Position numbers and translations under genes: made by a program. The notes under the pieces are model-generated. The model searched no databases. It had not been told where the DNA came from and saw nothing but the letters and a program-made list of their open reading frames with translations. Below, one piece after another: positions 1-10,646 of a stretch of DNA of 64,000 nt (positions within the stretch are counted from its first letter, which is position 1; each line of letters opens with the position of its first letter). The DNA comes from Phyllostachys edulis. Taxonomy: Eukaryota; Streptophyta; Magnoliopsida; Poales; Poaceae. The stretch lies in contig CM070561.1 in assembly GCA_036346405.1 (NCBI GenBank), positions 28,614,215 through 28,678,214 on the forward strand, given 5' to 3'.

Positions 1-1185
1 GGCTGTAGACTCCCTAACAACAGAGGGTCCCTCATAAACTAGCGTAAGGAATCACTCTAAGTAAGTGACCTGGTGTAAGGCGCGTCCTAGTGTTGAGGGC
101 ATATCCCACCAGAGTGGGACTAATGTTGGAGCAAGGTAGAGGAAAAGCTTTGTTATGATCGTCTATGTCGCACGTCCATGGAAGCGTGTCATGGCCGACA
201 TTATGAGATTGACCATATCTTATTGGTAAAGTTGTACAACATTTGTAGAGTGTTCTTAACCTATTCAATTAGTTGTGCCCCCGGTTATGGGCAATGTGAA
301 GATCACCACCACTGGTTAGTTTTATTAACTTAAAATTGTGAACTAAAATATGTTGGGTAAACATGGTGGTTGAGATTTGTGATGTGCTGGTTCAAACATG
401 GTCGTTGGGTACGGGACATGCTTGGTTAAACATGGTCACTGGAGTTGGGACATGTTGGTTTAAGCGATTAAGCTAGGAAGCAGGATGTCTTTGGTGTAAG
501 CATAGTCGCGATAAACTAAGACATATTGGGTGGATTAAGTGACATCTTTGGTTTAAGCATGGTCGCTAGGGACATGGCCATGCTAGTTTAAGCATGGTCG
601 TGATAACAACTGCTTATACAACATAACCTTTGGTTTCAAAGTTAAAAATGCTACGTCATAGGTTTGGTAAATAACTATAGTATTTGAGCAACCGACTTTA
701 TGCTAAAACAAACATAAAACCCTCCTTGGAAGCCTTGCATCTATATAAATGCATTTCTTTGAAGGGCTTGTTGAAATCGTTTTGTACTCATGGTTTCTCA
801 AACATGTATTCAGACTATAAAGGTGATGACCCAGTGTATGGATATTTCTATGTATCCGGCTACGGAGATGATGGAGACAACATTAACAAGGTCCTAGCCC
901 AATCGGTTGCCTGTGGCAAAACATGGAGGCCACACTCTTTTGAAGTCTTCTCAATGCTATTATGATTTCTTTCCACTACTACTCTGCTACTTGAACTATT
1001 TGGCCTGTCGAGCTATTCTGTAAACTTTGGCCCTACGGCCCATTTACCATGTTCTGTAATAATATTTAAGTATTTTTTATGTATGTGTTGTATGGATGTG
1101 ATATTCACCCTGTGTGGGCTAACTACTGATCATGGGACTAGCTTGGAATACACAGAGGGTCTAGATGCAAATCTGGGTCCCCACA
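1..1185 (+). mobile_element. LTR fragment, right part (LTR family T, copy 3), cut by window edge
   Basis: This is the 3' part of a long LTR lying in plus orientation. It ends at 1185 with GGGTCCCCACA, matching the GGGTCCCGACA end of the solo LTR at 26510-43911. Positions 1-300 also align loosely with 43010-43330: both contain a GTTATGAT block, a stretch reading roughly TTGTACAACNTNTGTAGAGTG, and a TATGGGCA-like motif. The flanking 5 bp (CCACA, 1186-1190) would be one TSD copy; its partner is outside the window. The copy is inserted in the reverse-transcriptase/RNase H region of the minus-strand Copia. I cannot tell whether it is a solo LTR or part of a full element. The longest ORF (93 codons at 684-965) has no recognisable domain. 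Confidence 0.75.
355..620 (+). repeat. Degenerate ~30-bp tandem repeat inside LTR
   Basis: A loose unit built on GACATG..TTGGTTTAAGCATGGTCGC recurs about seven times with substitutions and variable spacing. GGTTTAAGCATGGTCGC-like cores are clearest near 550 and 585, and weaker versions lie near 390, 425, 460 and 500. It is noncoding and lies inside the LTR. Confidence 0.6.
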
Positions 1186-2620
1186 CCACACTCACTACAT
1201 ATGAAATATCAGGTCTTGTATGACACAAATAGATGATGAGATGCCCAACACGTATTTGGTAAGCTTCCTTGTCAATTGGATCTCCTGACTCAGCACATAG
1301 CTTGTGATTCCTATCAATAGGTAAAGCAATAGGGCGACACCCAAGCATACATATTTCTACCAACATATTAAGAACATACTTTCTCTGGGAGAGAACTATA
1401 CCATTCGAACAACGGGCAATTTCAATCCCAAGAAAGTATCGAAGAGTTCCAAGATCTTTCACCCCAAAAGCCTCTCACAGTCTTTTCTTCAAGGACTTGA
1501 TTTCCTCAGTATCATCTCCAGTGATCACAATATCATCAACATGGACTGCCAATATAGTGATATGTGATCCTCAATGCCTATAAAACACAATATTATATCT
1601 ATTGCACTCAGAATAGCCCATACTAAATACTGCACGCCTAAATATATCAAATCACGCCCTTGGAGACTACTTCAGACCGTACAACTTCTTGAATTTATAA
1701 ACCTTCCCATCAGTTTATCTATTCTCACAGCCTGAAGGAATCTCCATGTATATCTCCTCTAGTAAATCACCATGTAGAAAATTATTCTTCACATCCAACT
1801 GATATAGGGGGACATTCGAAGTTAGTTGCACAGGAGATCAACATTCTTGCTGTGCTCACCTTCGACACCGGTGCAAAGGTCTCATCATAGTCTATCCCAT
1901 ATGTTTGACCTTAACCTTTTGCAACCAATTGTGCCTTGTATCTCTATATTGTCTTTGGGAGTTTTTTTAATCATAAACACCCAATTGCATCCTACTGCCC
2001 TCTTTCCTATTGGAAGTGGAACAATATCCCATGTCTTGTTCTTCTAAAGTGCACTAAGCTCTTTCATGGCATCCTTCCACTTAGGATCTTGCTTACAGCT
2101 CGCCAATCCTTTCGAACATGCACTGTCTAGAGAGATGCAATGAATGCTGTGTATACAGGTGAGATACGGAAATATGAGATGAAATTTGCAATATCATGCT
2201 TAAAGCCATACCAGACTAGAGGTTCCAACATTAGCTCTAGACTCCTCGTTATGCAAGTGGTAACTCTAGATAGGAGTGATTAGAGGAACATTACCAATCG
2301 CCTGTGGAGGCAAGGAACATGATGGAGAGAGACCCAAGGAGGATTTAGGGTGGAACAACTAGAAAGGTCGGCTGTTCAGGTTGTGGCTGTTTTGGTTGCT
2401 CAAGCTCAGGTGCCGACTGCTTGTCGCTCTGCTTCTCCCTTATTTCCCAAAGAGCCTTCGCTGATAAACCTTCAATTCTTTTGGGCTATCATATATCTCG
2501 TATATTCTGTTTGGCTCGGGTATGGAATTGTCCCCACAATGACTTCTTCTCGTTGACTATCACTCTCCTTATCTCCCCCTCTACTATCACTCTCCTTATC
2601 TCCCCCTCTCGACTATCACC
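1186..2620 (-). pseudogene. Ty1-copia polyprotein, piece 4: IN-RT linker, reverse transcriptase, RNase H start
   Basis: On the minus strand, from 2620 down, the translation starts in the variable linker after integrase. It then gives the RT N-terminus (VPLPIGKRAVGC near 2020), the catalytic HVDDIVITGDD motif (about 1555-1520, the YVDD box with H for Y), KDLGTLRYFLGIEIAR (about 1460-1410) and HTRPDISY just before 1200. This order is diagnostic of Ty1-copia pol. Several stops and frameshifts break it. It is cut at 1186 by an LTR and at 2620 by the outer CACTA. The upstream coding piece resumes at 25873, and the frame is continuous across the CACTA when one ACC TSD is counted. Confidence 0.93.
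2556..2616 (-). repeat. ~27-bp tandem repeat in Copia linker coding sequence
   Basis: ACTATCACTCTCCTTATCTC occurs twice, and a third partial copy starts at 2612. In the Copia minus-strand frame the repeats encode a duplicated acidic/basic GEIRRVIVE segment, so the expansion happened in the variable IN-RT linker without shifting the frame. Confidence 0.7.
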
Positions 2621-2649
2621 CCTACCACAAAAAGGCTAATACTAGGCGC

Positions 2650-2960
2650 CTCATCATAGACGGTTGACCAAAATCGTCAGTATTAAATACAATCACAGAC
2701 GGTTTTGGTTTAGCAACCATCTATGTTATTGGCTGCGCTAAAAACCATATGTGAAGAGGTAATACCACATATAGTTCATGTTGAAAACTGTTTGTGAAGT
2801 ATCACAGATGATTCTGAACAAGAACCGTTTGTGATATTACTAAATATCACAGACGATTTTTTCTTAAAACCGTCTGTGATAATTAACTCATCACAGACGG
2901 TTTGTATTAAACACCGTTTGTGATAATTTCACTTATTACAGACCCGACCCTCACAGATCT
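2650..2960. repeat. Left subterminal repeat array of outer CACTA
   Basis: Repeated units of the type TCACAGACGGTT..AACCGTCTGTGAT appear in direct and inverted arrangement, with decayed copies such as ATCACAGATGATT. In En/Spm elements such arrays are binding sites for the TNPA-type protein. The matching right array is at 25605-25860. Confidence 0.85.
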
Positions 2961-3077
2961 GTCTTAAGTTCTAGATCTGTTCTCACAGGCTGTTGTTTTG
3001 AGGAAGTGGGGGCTTTGAGGCCATTTGGTGAAAGGAGACAGCGAAGGAGGTGGGAAGATTATTTACACCTAGCATGG

Positions 3078-3200
3078 TATTAGCTCACTGTCCTAATCCA
3101 AACACCTTACGTATTCTTACATTCTTTTAAAGGAAATTTTCTTATTAGCTCACGGTCCTAATCCAAACACCTTCTCTATTAGTTCACTCTTTTAAAGGAA
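3078..3200 (+). repeat. 65-bp tandem duplication in outer CACTA 5' region
   Basis: TATTAGCTCAC(T/G)GTCCTAATCCAAACACCTT recurs with a 65-bp period, and both copies end in TTTTAAAGGAA. It lies between the subterminal array and the inner CACTA insertion, in what would be the leader of the TNPD gene. Confidence 0.8.
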
Positions 3201-3268
3201 GAGTGATTGTAGATCCATTTGTTCTTGACTATCTATGGTTAGTAATTTGTTCTTAATTGCATTATATT

Positions 3269-3670
3269 CACTACAACACAACATCCATGTAGAGACATCC
3301 AATCTATAGGCTAGAGATGTGTTATTTCATCTCTAGAGGACCGTGAAAGTCGTTTTTATAAAGCGTCCTTGAGCGCCTCCCCACGGACCGTGACAAGAAC
3401 CGTGAGAGACGCTTGTAAAACATGTGTCTGGATATAAGGCGCTTCTGAGACGTTAAAATTCATGTCTATGCATGTAGAGGCGTTTTAGTACATACACTTA
3501 CATAACGTCTTTCTTGATATAGACACGTCCGATTTGCGTGCCAACAAACATAGAGACGCTTTTACAAATTTATTCAATTCATGTGCGCTGAATTTATACA
3601 CATTTTGTAGAGACGTTATATCGTCTCTAGGTATGCAAAAGCGTCTTTTGGGCATCTTCTTTGTGAAAAA
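3269..3670. repeat. Left subterminal repeats of inner CACTA
   Basis: Motifs of the form GAGACGCTTTTA or AAAAGCGTCTC, in both orientations, recur many times (for example around 3405, 3545 and 3610-3650). They match those at the right end (18480-18690). Confidence 0.85.
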
Positions 3671-3982
3671 AATTATTTCAATTTAATTAGCACATTTTGC
3701 TACAAGCGGAAACATATATCGTCACATATGAAGACATTATTCCACCTCATCCAAAAAACTAGAAAACAATAGAGCACATGTCTTCACATGGAAGCATCAT
3801 ATTCTCACAATCAGCAAACTAAGAAAGCATAGAGCATGCATGCATTTCATAGCAACAACAAATATTTGAATTTACTGATGAGTGGAGTTCACAACTAAAT
3901 CAAACATCCATATAAAGCAGTGCGAGATACATCGGAAAAGATCCTATGGATTGACACAATTTTTTTTCTAAATAGTTGGAAT

Positions 3983-6660
3983 CTATCTATAAGCTAGCTC
4001 CTCCATCTCCATTGCATTCTCTTTGTAGTCCTCAATTATCCTGCAAAACCGGTTGAAAAAGAAATAAATATCCTGGTTAGAAAAGTGTAAGATGACAAGT
4101 TTATTTGATGAAATTAGAAGAATGTAACATACCAGGTTGTTTTGTGACTGATTTAAAGCTATTTTCTTAGCTCTTTTGACCTAAAAAGCGCAAAGGTTCT
4201 TCATGAATAATAGAGTTTAAGCAACTATCAAACATTGAAATGTACTCAACGATTATATGAAAACGGACTTACATATGACCGAGGCCAAGCAACAACACAA
4301 CCAATAGCATCTCTTACTGTATGTATATTTTCATATGGTCTAAGCAATCTTTCATCGCCAATATTTGTAACAGCGTGAACAGCAACTCCAAAATATTCAT
4401 CTCCAAGCATGTCTCCTCCAACCACACATGTTTTATCTTTACTCACTAAACCTCCTTTGGCCACAACTTTATTTTTGTTTCTTGGGTTCGTCGAAAACAA
4501 GAAGACTTCAATATTATCCTATCATTTAAAGAAATACAACGTTTGTTATTGATGAACTTGTAAAGGGTTTATTTTATACAAAAACTAGGAACATTACATA
4601 TTGAATTGTACCAACTATATTCTAGTACTTCCATTCTTTGAGGTACATATGAGATGTGACAGACATAATTTAAATGAGGAAGATCAGTGAATGCACAAAC
4701 AAAATCGGTAATACTCTTGTATGAAACAATACGGGTGCGATAATTTGATTTGCGGTTTGCATATACAGTAAGTAACTCGCTCACGCAGTAAAGTCGATTC
4801 AAAGACAACCACGATTGGCTTCAACACAATTTTCAGTATGTGCTTTCTACAATTGAAGTTCAGTTTAGTTGTAAGTGAACTTATACTAAAAATGAGCATA
4901 GTACGATAACTGAGTGAAAATTTCTCCACACACCTTAGCAATCATGTGTTCATGTGGTATAGATGAATTGGCAAAACCCTCTTTAGTTCTAGTAAAATTG
5001 CCGAGACGCAATTGCTGCAACTTATGGTAGACGATAGTTTTAAAACATTAGCAAAAGCTTGCATTTAAATTTATTAATGCATAAAATAAATGAAAAAAAT
5101 CACTGCATCACCTGCATAGTATTCGGTGGAGCGTGTGCACTGCCATCTGATTCTTCAAGGTCGTTATTAGATTCATGTCGGATATCATTATCAACAACTC
5201 TTTTAAAGAGATCAACCTGCAATGAGAACATGACCATAATATATCAATGTTCATCAATTTATCATTGGACAAAGAAAGACGGGTTTAGATGGTAACTTCA
5301 TCATTTTACGCCGCTAACATTGCATTTCTCCAATCCTCTCCAGAAACTTTTTGGCCATGAGCATACGCATCATTTTCACCTCATCTCGTATGTCTTCTAA
5401 ATTATCTCCCATTGATCGTAGTGCAAATTGAAGCTTTTCTTCTTGCTCAGATTGCTCAACAAAAGTTAGTCCCTGAGAAACCTTTACTTGGCTCCAGTAC
5501 TTATCATCATAGTACCCTCGAAGTTTGGACTCTTTTCCAATTACACCTTCAAACACTTCGCTATAATCTTTACATGACAGGCTCCCATTGTTATTTGTTT
5601 TTCTTTTTGCTAATTCCTCATAAGTTGTATCCTATTGAAATAAACAAGTCATAATACTATGAACTAATTATTTTTATTGTAACCATAAGACTGAAATATA
5701 CCATTAGTGTCTTCGTATTCTCATTAGTATAATTGCCATCCTTTTTCTTATGAGCTTCATCCCATAGGTCAATCTTGTGCACCTTTCCATTCCTTAATGT
5801 TTCCTGTACAACAAAATATAGTAGAAGGTTTATTAATTTTTACGCTAGAAGATCTTTTAGTTGGTCAAGAAACAAAATATAGAGACAAAACAATTATCAC
5901 CATCTCTTTCTTTAACCTAGCATGGCTTTTTCTCCGGTTGTGTGCGGGTTCTTTTGTTGCCTTGCACATCGAGTGTTCTTGTCACATAATTTCGCAAATA
6001 CAATAGATTGGTCAATCTTGAAGTTAACCAACTAATTTCAATGTCTAGTTGAAGCATAAGAAAATGAAGACATCACCGTGTGTGAATCCTCGCACCATAT
6101 TCCAATAAGAGCTTCCCATTGATGTGCATTAACACCTTTTGGAACATTTTTCAAAATTTCATCCAAAGACCTCTCATGGCGATTGAAATATTTGTTCTTC
6201 AAACGAGATTTGTAGGTTCTCCACCTTTTACTAATAGTCATTAGAATCCAGTCTCGTGTAAGTCGCATTGTCTCGGGAGGATAGAAAAATTTCTCCTTGA
6301 ACAATTAAAGTTGATTGTTAGCATGTTAAGTGAACATAATGATTTATAGTGCAATGTAGTAAAAATTTTACCTCCACATGCTTGATCATGTTCTCCTTTT
6401 TCTTCTCAAACAATTCGTTGTCCCATCTAGGAATGTTCAATGGTGCAAATGTTGAATTCTCGCTGGTGGCCAAGATATTGGCCAAGAATGGAGGTCGACC
6501 TTTCGTTTGGAACACCATTTTCATCAGTCTCGACAATTACCTTTCCTCCATTTAATTGCGACAAATTTTTAACTCGAAATTCCCCTAGAATCTGCAAGCA
6601 CATCTTTATTTGGCCTGCATGTAGGAATAGCACAATGGTGCGAATGGCGGGCAAATCACA
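3983..6660 (-). CDS. TNPA-like protein of inner CACTA (plant transposase, Ptta/En/Spm family)
   Basis: TNPA-type proteins bind subterminal repeats and assist TNPD. On the minus strand an exon ending near 6370 (NIPRWDNELFEKKKENMIKHVE, then GTAAAA) is followed by an exon from about 6296 (EKFFYPPETMRLTRDWILMTIS, RWRTYKSRLKNKYF, VPKGVNAHQWEALI), the Transposase_24 (Ptta/En/Spm) core. A charged segment follows (5556-5314). The DUF8039-like C-terminal domain lies at about 4520-4273 (NKVVAKGGLVSKD, VVGGDMLGDEY, AIGCVVAWPRSY), then a 48-nt exon (about 4182-4135) and a last exon 4040-3983 ending in TAG. GT/AG borders are visible at the last three exons. One frameshift near 6470 breaks an early exon. 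The N-terminal exons were not found. Confidence 0.8.
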
Positions 6661-6914
6661 CTTACGTATATATCTAAAAATAAATTACTGAAACTTACAT
6701 ATAATCTTAATTGACCTAGTAGATTCATGAGGCCTCTTTGGTAATATGTTATCAATCTCGGAGGACCTTGTAAATTATCTTCGTGGAGTTAGCATTTTAC
6801 GCATCTTGTCTTTGAAAAGTTCAAATTCGCAATCGTCTAGGTGTCTGGCCATAATATCTTTGCTAAAGCAAAGAAAAATTCGAAGTCAATCAGCAATCTA
6901 ATGACGAGTAAATA

Positions 6915-6971
6915 TATGCATAGGCCACACAGTCATATGAGCTCTCAAATTGTTTAGAGAACTCTATGCTC
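6915..6971 (+). repeat. 57-bp direct repeat, copy 1
   Basis: A block beginning TATGCATAGGCCACACAGTC and ending GAGAACTCTATGCTC is repeated nearly exactly at 7921-7976, about 1 kb away. The span between the copies (6972-7920) has no recognisable coding sequence. Confidence 0.85.
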
Positions 6972-7920
6972 GCAACTACAAGTTAAAGAACAATAATCAA
7001 TTACATGTTCCTTTTAGTTGCAAAATCAGCTAATGAGAGAGAAAACACTTCTTGTACATATGTCATGAAAAAAGGAAACATGGACCAGAGATATATAAAG
7101 AATGCAGAGTAAAAAATTTGTGAGTAGTAAGCTTCCAAAGTAAATGATATGGGGTATCGAAAGCTCAACATTGTTACATCTCATGCTAAGTTAGATGCCG
7201 GACTACAAGGTTCTCCCCAATCGAGCTCTACAACAAGAAACCTCTGTTGTAACCCATCTTGCAATAATTCTATAGTCTAATCATGCACACCACCTTTCAG
7301 CTAGCTACGGAACACTTGACATATATTGTTCGTACACACTACAAATGAGCAAGGTCAGCAGGATGTGAAGAATCTTGAACCCCACTAACTATGGAAGGTT
7401 GGTGAGTGCCGACTCCACTAAAGTATCTATCGGCAATATTCAAAGAAGAACAACGCCTTGACCATGCAACTAACTTAGCACCCTCTTTCTCTCAAACGTT
7501 CCAACCCTAATCCGATCCAGCCTACGGTCAACACAATTGAAGGTTACAAGTCAATCCCAACACATCGTTCAATTCCGGTTGTGCTCGTTACGTTAATCGA
7601 TCCATCAACATCACGGCTAAAAAAGGCAAGGCGATAGATTGACCAGAACAACTGCGATTCGCCACCGAGAGATTGAGCAGATATCTTTTGAGTCTAGAAA
7701 AAGCATGCATTTAATAATAGGAAGAACCGGATAAACATTCTTAGACTGTGGTTTTGAAACACTTGAGTAAGTGTAGAAAGTAAAAGTGATAGCTATGTTT
7801 GAACCTGATTTTGTATTTTTGGCAAACTTCTTATAAGTTGAATGGATGTAACAAAAGCCATATCAAGTAGTTTCGGAAAAGAAAGAATGAGAAGTGAGAA
7901 GTGAAAAGGCTATGGTATCT
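6972..7920. other. Stretch without recognised gene, between 57-bp direct repeats
   Basis: No ORF of note and no domain recognised on either strand. It is AT-rich sequence of the inner CACTA upstream of its TNPA-like gene. It could be intron, or an insertion bounded by the direct repeats at 6915-6971 and 7921-7976. Confidence 0.5.
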
Positions 7921-7976
7921 TATGCATAGGCCACACAGTCATATGAGATGCAAATTGTTTAGAGAACTCTATGCTC
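7921..7976 (+). repeat. 57-bp direct repeat, copy 2
   Basis: Second copy of the block at 6915-6971. It differs by a small change after CATATGAG (ATGCAAATTG instead of CTCTCAAATTG). Confidence 0.85.
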
Positions 7977-8049
7977 TGCAAACCTCTTACTAAACAGCTC
8001 AAATAAATTGAGCATGGTATTGCTAATCTTCAGGCCATGCATCATAGCA

Positions 8050-8690
8050 CTTATATAATTTCTCTCTTGAAGAAGATATTAGAATCAAACATGCTCAAAT
8101 CATGGATAGAATAGCTGAATATCACAGACAAAGATGCAAGAAAGAATAGGCTATTCAAGGGGATAGAAACACATCTTTCTTTCATGCAGCTATCATTAAG
8201 AGAAGAAGCTATTCAAGGATAGAAACACACCTTTCTTTCATGCAGCTATCATTAAGAGAAGAAGGAAGACCATAATTGTTACTATTAAGGATAATGGTGG
8301 AAACATATATAGAGATGAGAATGATATAGTGCTTGTTTCATCAACTATTTTAATGTCTGTTTGAAACCTCTCACCATGATTACGTTTCATCAAGGATGAA
8401 GGTCTTACTTGTGCTCCATCCAAAGAATACATTTTAATGATTCTAAAGAACATGAGAAAAGATGTAGCTCGAGGGCGGATGGTTAAAATGTGGCATTCTA
8501 GAGAGTTGCTTAAAATTGGATAGGAGATGATGTCCACCAATTAGTAAGCACTTTCTATCAATCTAAAACTTTACCTCCTAATATAAATGGCACAAATATA
8601 GTTTTAATCCCTAAGAAGAAGAACTAAAGGTGGTTTGAGCTTGCTAGCTTGACTATACTAGTTACCTTGACATATTTAGAGAAAATTGAA
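8050..8690 (+). pseudogene. LINE (L1-type) ORF2 fragment
   Basis: Translated plus-strand fragments resemble the region between endonuclease and RT of plant L1 ORF2: LEEDIRIKHAQIMDRIAEY (about 8067), GDRNTSFFHAAIIKRR (about 8160), KDNGGNIYRDENDIV (about 8288) and IGDDVHQLV followed by SKTLPPNINGTNIVLIPKKKN (about 8520-8627). The order matches the family, where a WLKEGDRNTKFFH-type motif is followed by an INDTNIVLIPK-type motif. Stops and frameshifts are frequent. No poly(A) tail or TSD was identified, so only an internal piece survives inside the inner CACTA. Confidence 0.8.
8150..8266 (+). repeat. 59-bp tandem duplication in LINE fragment
   Basis: GCTATTCAAGG..ATAGAAACACA through ATCATTAAGAGAAGAAG occurs twice with a period of 59 bp, duplicating the NTSFFHAAI-coding segment. 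Since 59 is not a multiple of three, it shifts the frame. Confidence 0.9.
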
Positions 8691-8924
8691 TCGATAATTA
8701 ACCCTCTATTATGTGGTTTTATGTAGCCAAGCCATTCGGACGAGTTAGCGACCTTACATGAATAATTTTCAAACTTTGATGCACAATAACCAAACACGAG
8801 TGTACATTCACGAGATAATTCCTCATGAGCATTCACTAGGGGAGTATTCACCAGATATATCCATTGCAACAATTTTCACAGAATTATTCCTCACGAGCAT
8901 TCAACGGATTGCCGATGTACCTTG

Positions 8925-9400
8925 GGTGGAGAAGGCTAGAGGCGGCAGGCGGGGGGCGCGAACAACAAATTTGGAGGCGCGGGCATGGGGAGGCGCAAGA
9001 TCGCCATCAAGACTGCAGCGTGGGGAGAGGCGCAACCAAGCCGGCGTCGAGAGGCGTATAACCGGCCGGGAGAGGCGCAGACCGGTGTCGGGAGAGGCGC
9101 AAGATCGACGCGGGAGAGGCGCAGACGAAGGCCGGAGGCGCGAGGCGTGGGGGAGGCGCAGACTGCCAACAAAGACGGCGGCGTGGGGAGAGGCGCAGCT
9201 GTCGGGAGAAGCGCTTGCCGGCGGCGTGAGGAGATCGACCTGAACCGGCGTGGGGGATCCGAGGCGTAGCACCAGCGGGATGGTGGATTCTTTGGAGGTT
9301 GAAGAAGTGGGGAGGTGGAGAGATAGAGCGTGGGAAAATAATGAATTAGGGAATAAATTTTCAAAGGAAATGGCGGGGAAGTTTTTTTTAAGCGGTAAAA
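8925..9400 (-). promoter_or_regulatory. GC-rich block with GAGAGGCGCA repeats; candidate leader of the TNPA-like gene
   Basis: A sharply GC-rich, CpG-rich stretch in an AT-rich surround. The decamer GAGAGGCGCA or close variants recur about eight to ten times between about 8990 and 9215. Read on the minus strand, it begins with a pyrimidine-rich stretch (CTCTATCTCTCCACC near 9330) and lies upstream of the TNPA-like gene, just downstream of a CACAGACGGTT cluster (9655-9745). The outer CACTA has the same arrangement at 22290-22690. ORFs here (up to 161 codons) look like compositional artefacts. Confidence 0.45.
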
Positions 9401-9654
9401 CTAAGAAAATAGTGTGTTAAGTATTTTGCTGTAATATCTAGCATGTGAGAATGAGTAACATAATATCTGTCCGATCATATATCTGCAAAATATCTACATG
9501 TGTTGATATTTTCTAGATTAAATTTATATTTGACATATTCGTTTATGAAATTTTTCATGGGACGTGTGTTCTGATACGGGACAATTAATATTTTAAAAAT
9601 AACCTCTTCATAACTTTATTTACAATTCTGACTTCTTTACTTTATTTTAAAGAT

Positions 9655-9745
9655 ATTTCACCGACGGTTTTTAACATGAACCGTCTATAATGAGCTAATG
9701 TCACAGACGGTTCATATTAGTAACCGTCTGTGACTCCCTTATTTT
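9655..9745 (-). promoter_or_regulatory. Internal cluster of CACTA subterminal-type motifs
   Basis: Two palindromic units, ACCGACGGTT..AACCGTCTA and CACAGACGGTT..AACCGTCTGTGA, occur in tandem. The motif is the subterminal repeat of the outer CACTA family, not the AGAGACGC motif used at the ends of this inner element. Its position upstream of the GC-rich block suggests an upstream control region for the minus-strand TNPA-like gene. An unrecognised small insertion is the alternative. Confidence 0.5.
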
Positions 9746-9770
9746 TCCACGACTTGGACGTTTATATTTC

Positions 9771-9872
9771 TTACTCTATGATTTTACCATGACTTGAAAT
9801 GACTAGCTCCCTGATTTTACCATGACTTGAATTGACTACTCTATGATTTTACCATGACTTGGATGGTAAAAT
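9771..9872 (+). repeat. ~33-bp tandem repeat, three copies
   Basis: The unit CT(C/A)(T/C)(A/C)TGATTTTACCATGACTTG plus a short variable tail is repeated three times. No coding role is apparent. Confidence 0.8.
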
Positions 9873-10534
9873 CAGTGTTCCCCTAGGCGCCTCAATCTCA
9901 ATCGGGCCCCTATGTGATTCTGTCATTTCACTCGACATTCGTAAAGAGATCATTTACATGTTAGGGATAGGTGAAGATTAAACCTCTACTAGCAATAGTC
10001 TCACCATATCACTTGGTCATTCAAATAAGGTAGTTGATACGCTGAGACTACTTACAACAATAGGATAAATTATTTCTACATGCAAAATCATTGTAAACTA
10101 AAATTGGTTTGAGTTGAATTTCCTAAAAGAACTGAATATGAGGCTTAATTCTGCCAATTTTCATAAAGGGATTTCAAGATTTGTGTTAATTGAATCCATA
10201 AAGGGATATCATTTATTTGCTATTTCGTTGGGATCATCAAGCAAGAATTTGGTAACATTGAGTCCCGATGTATGCCAGGCTTTGTCACTTCCTCTCTACA
10301 ATCTACACCAGGTTCTTAAAATCTTTAGCTTCATTGTAGGATTTTCATATTTTGTAATCTTGATTAAACATTTTAGCCTTAGTTGTCTTGCACTGTGAGA
10401 AAACATGCCTAAAAAAATTTGTCAAGATATAACCCTTTTTTCTTGAAGGATTTTTATTAATGATCTGAATTGGCATTCGTGAATTCAATCTGAGACATAA
10501 ATTTGTTTATATTATGATGATTTTGTATGATTAG

Positions 10535-10646
10535 GACCCGCGCCTCTCGCCATGAATGGCCGGAACCGATGGCCACTACGCTTGCAAGCGATTCTCTTGG
10601 TTGGGCCGGTGCAGTCGGCGTGCCCACTGGCGTGGCTCGCTTCATT
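10535..10646 (+). other. Exon-like GC-rich patch, possible captured gene fragment
   Basis: A 112-bp GC-rich block is bounded by TTGTATGATTAG on the left and GTGAGTAT on the right, so it has an acceptor-like AG and a donor-like GTGAGT. One frame is open throughout (includes PLAMNGRNRWPLRLQAI) and another gives MATTLASDSLGWAGAVGVP. I recognise neither. Gene-fragment capture is common in CACTA elements, but chance is not excluded. Confidence 0.3.

Noticed and set aside
684..965. 93-codon ORF as a small gene
   Set aside because: Lies inside a family T LTR, shows no known motif, and I could not see conservation of its frame in the homologous part of the other LTR copies.
2614..2620. Alternative left end of the outer CACTA at 2617 (CACCCCTACC) with TSD TAT
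   Set aside because: TAT does not match the right flank ACC. Starting at 2621 gives an exact ACC TSD and restores the Copia reading frame.
8758..9243. 161-codon plus-strand ORF and overlapping minus-strand ORFs (123, 142 codons)
   Set aside because: Arg/Gly/Ala-rich in every frame, caused by GC-rich GAGAGGCGCA repeats. No domain, no credible start, and ORFs open in several frames at once.
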